64,000 bases of DNA. It comes from Euleptes europaea (taxonomy: Eukaryota > Chordata > Lepidosauria > Squamata > Sphaerodactylidae). The notes under the pieces are model-generated. The model was not told where the DNA came from, made no database searches, and saw only the letters and a program-made list of their open reading frames with translations. Numbering within the stretch: the stretch's first letter is position 1; every line of letters begins with the position of its first letter. This document shows positions 63,911 through 64,000 of this stretch, in pieces. The position numbers and the translations under genes are program-made. The DNA lies in assembly GCF_029931775.1 (NCBI RefSeq), contig NC_079332.1:5083970-5147969 (forward strand), in the 5' to 3' direction.

Positions 63911-64000
63911 CTCAGCAACAGGCCCTCCTCCACACACCTAACTAATCTGGAAGATCTTTCCCAACCTCAAATATTACCATCTAGCCAGTCATGTTCCCGC

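Noticed and set aside
1-64000. CRISPR arrays, operons, phage or LTR/retroviral elements
   Set aside because: No regularly spaced direct repeats with unique spacers, no bacterial gene organisation, and no long terminal repeats or capsid/envelope-like coding seen.

Overview
This is vertebrate nuclear DNA, most likely from a squamate reptile (lizard or snake). It has one recognisable split gene, no operons and a very dense layer of interspersed repeats. The repeat mix points to squamates: CR1 LINEs, 5'-truncated RTE/BovB LINE tails, SINEs carrying a BovB-like 3' end (including a 5S rRNA-derived one), an abundant tRNA-Ala-derived SINE, another tRNA-derived SINE with a TTC-rich tail, and a short hAT-type MITE with TAGGGTTGCCA ends. 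I cannot name the species. I saw no CRISPR array, rRNA gene, functional tRNA gene, retrovirus, LTR element or Polinton.

The one protein gene I can fully support is METRN (meteorin, a secreted neurotrophic/glial factor). It lies on the minus strand in four coding exons: exon 1 17145-17233, exon 2 13304-13731, exon 3 11103-11162, exon 4 7147-7463. All splice sites are canonical and the phases agree, giving 894 nt in frame, or 297 residues with the ten cysteines of the family. Its three introns are 2.1-3.6 kb and full of repeats. Intron 2 holds a three-level nested insertion with a 107-bp-arm, nearly perfect palindrome. The pyrimidine tract of the exon 2 acceptor is partly made of a CR1-like LINE end.

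Layout. 1-7.1 kb: repeats and unique sequence downstream of METRN. 7.1-17.2 kb: METRN. 17.2-18.1 kb: METRN upstream/promoter side. 18-47 kb: presumed intergenic sequence, with a candidate plus-strand exon (20773-20929), a 45-bp minisatellite (31.5 kb), a SINE with a fourfold amplified pol III B box (25.8 kb) and a cluster of RFX X-box-like sites (38.7 kb). 47.4-51 kb: a long low-repeat block with two strong plus-strand splice donors (after 48602 and 49189). This could be the 5' non-coding part of the next gene; in mammals the neighbour upstream of METRN is FBXL16, transcribed divergently, but no FBXL16 coding sequence is in the window. 51-64 kb: again mostly LINE and SINE copies.

Most of the other open reading frames come from repeats (MITE, CR1, BovB, GAA tracts, minisatellite) or are antisense to METRN, and are not listed as genes. 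Nothing looks like a wholly new biological system. The best leads are structural: the nested palindrome, tandem amplification inside SINEs, repeat-derived splice signals and recurrent X-box motifs.
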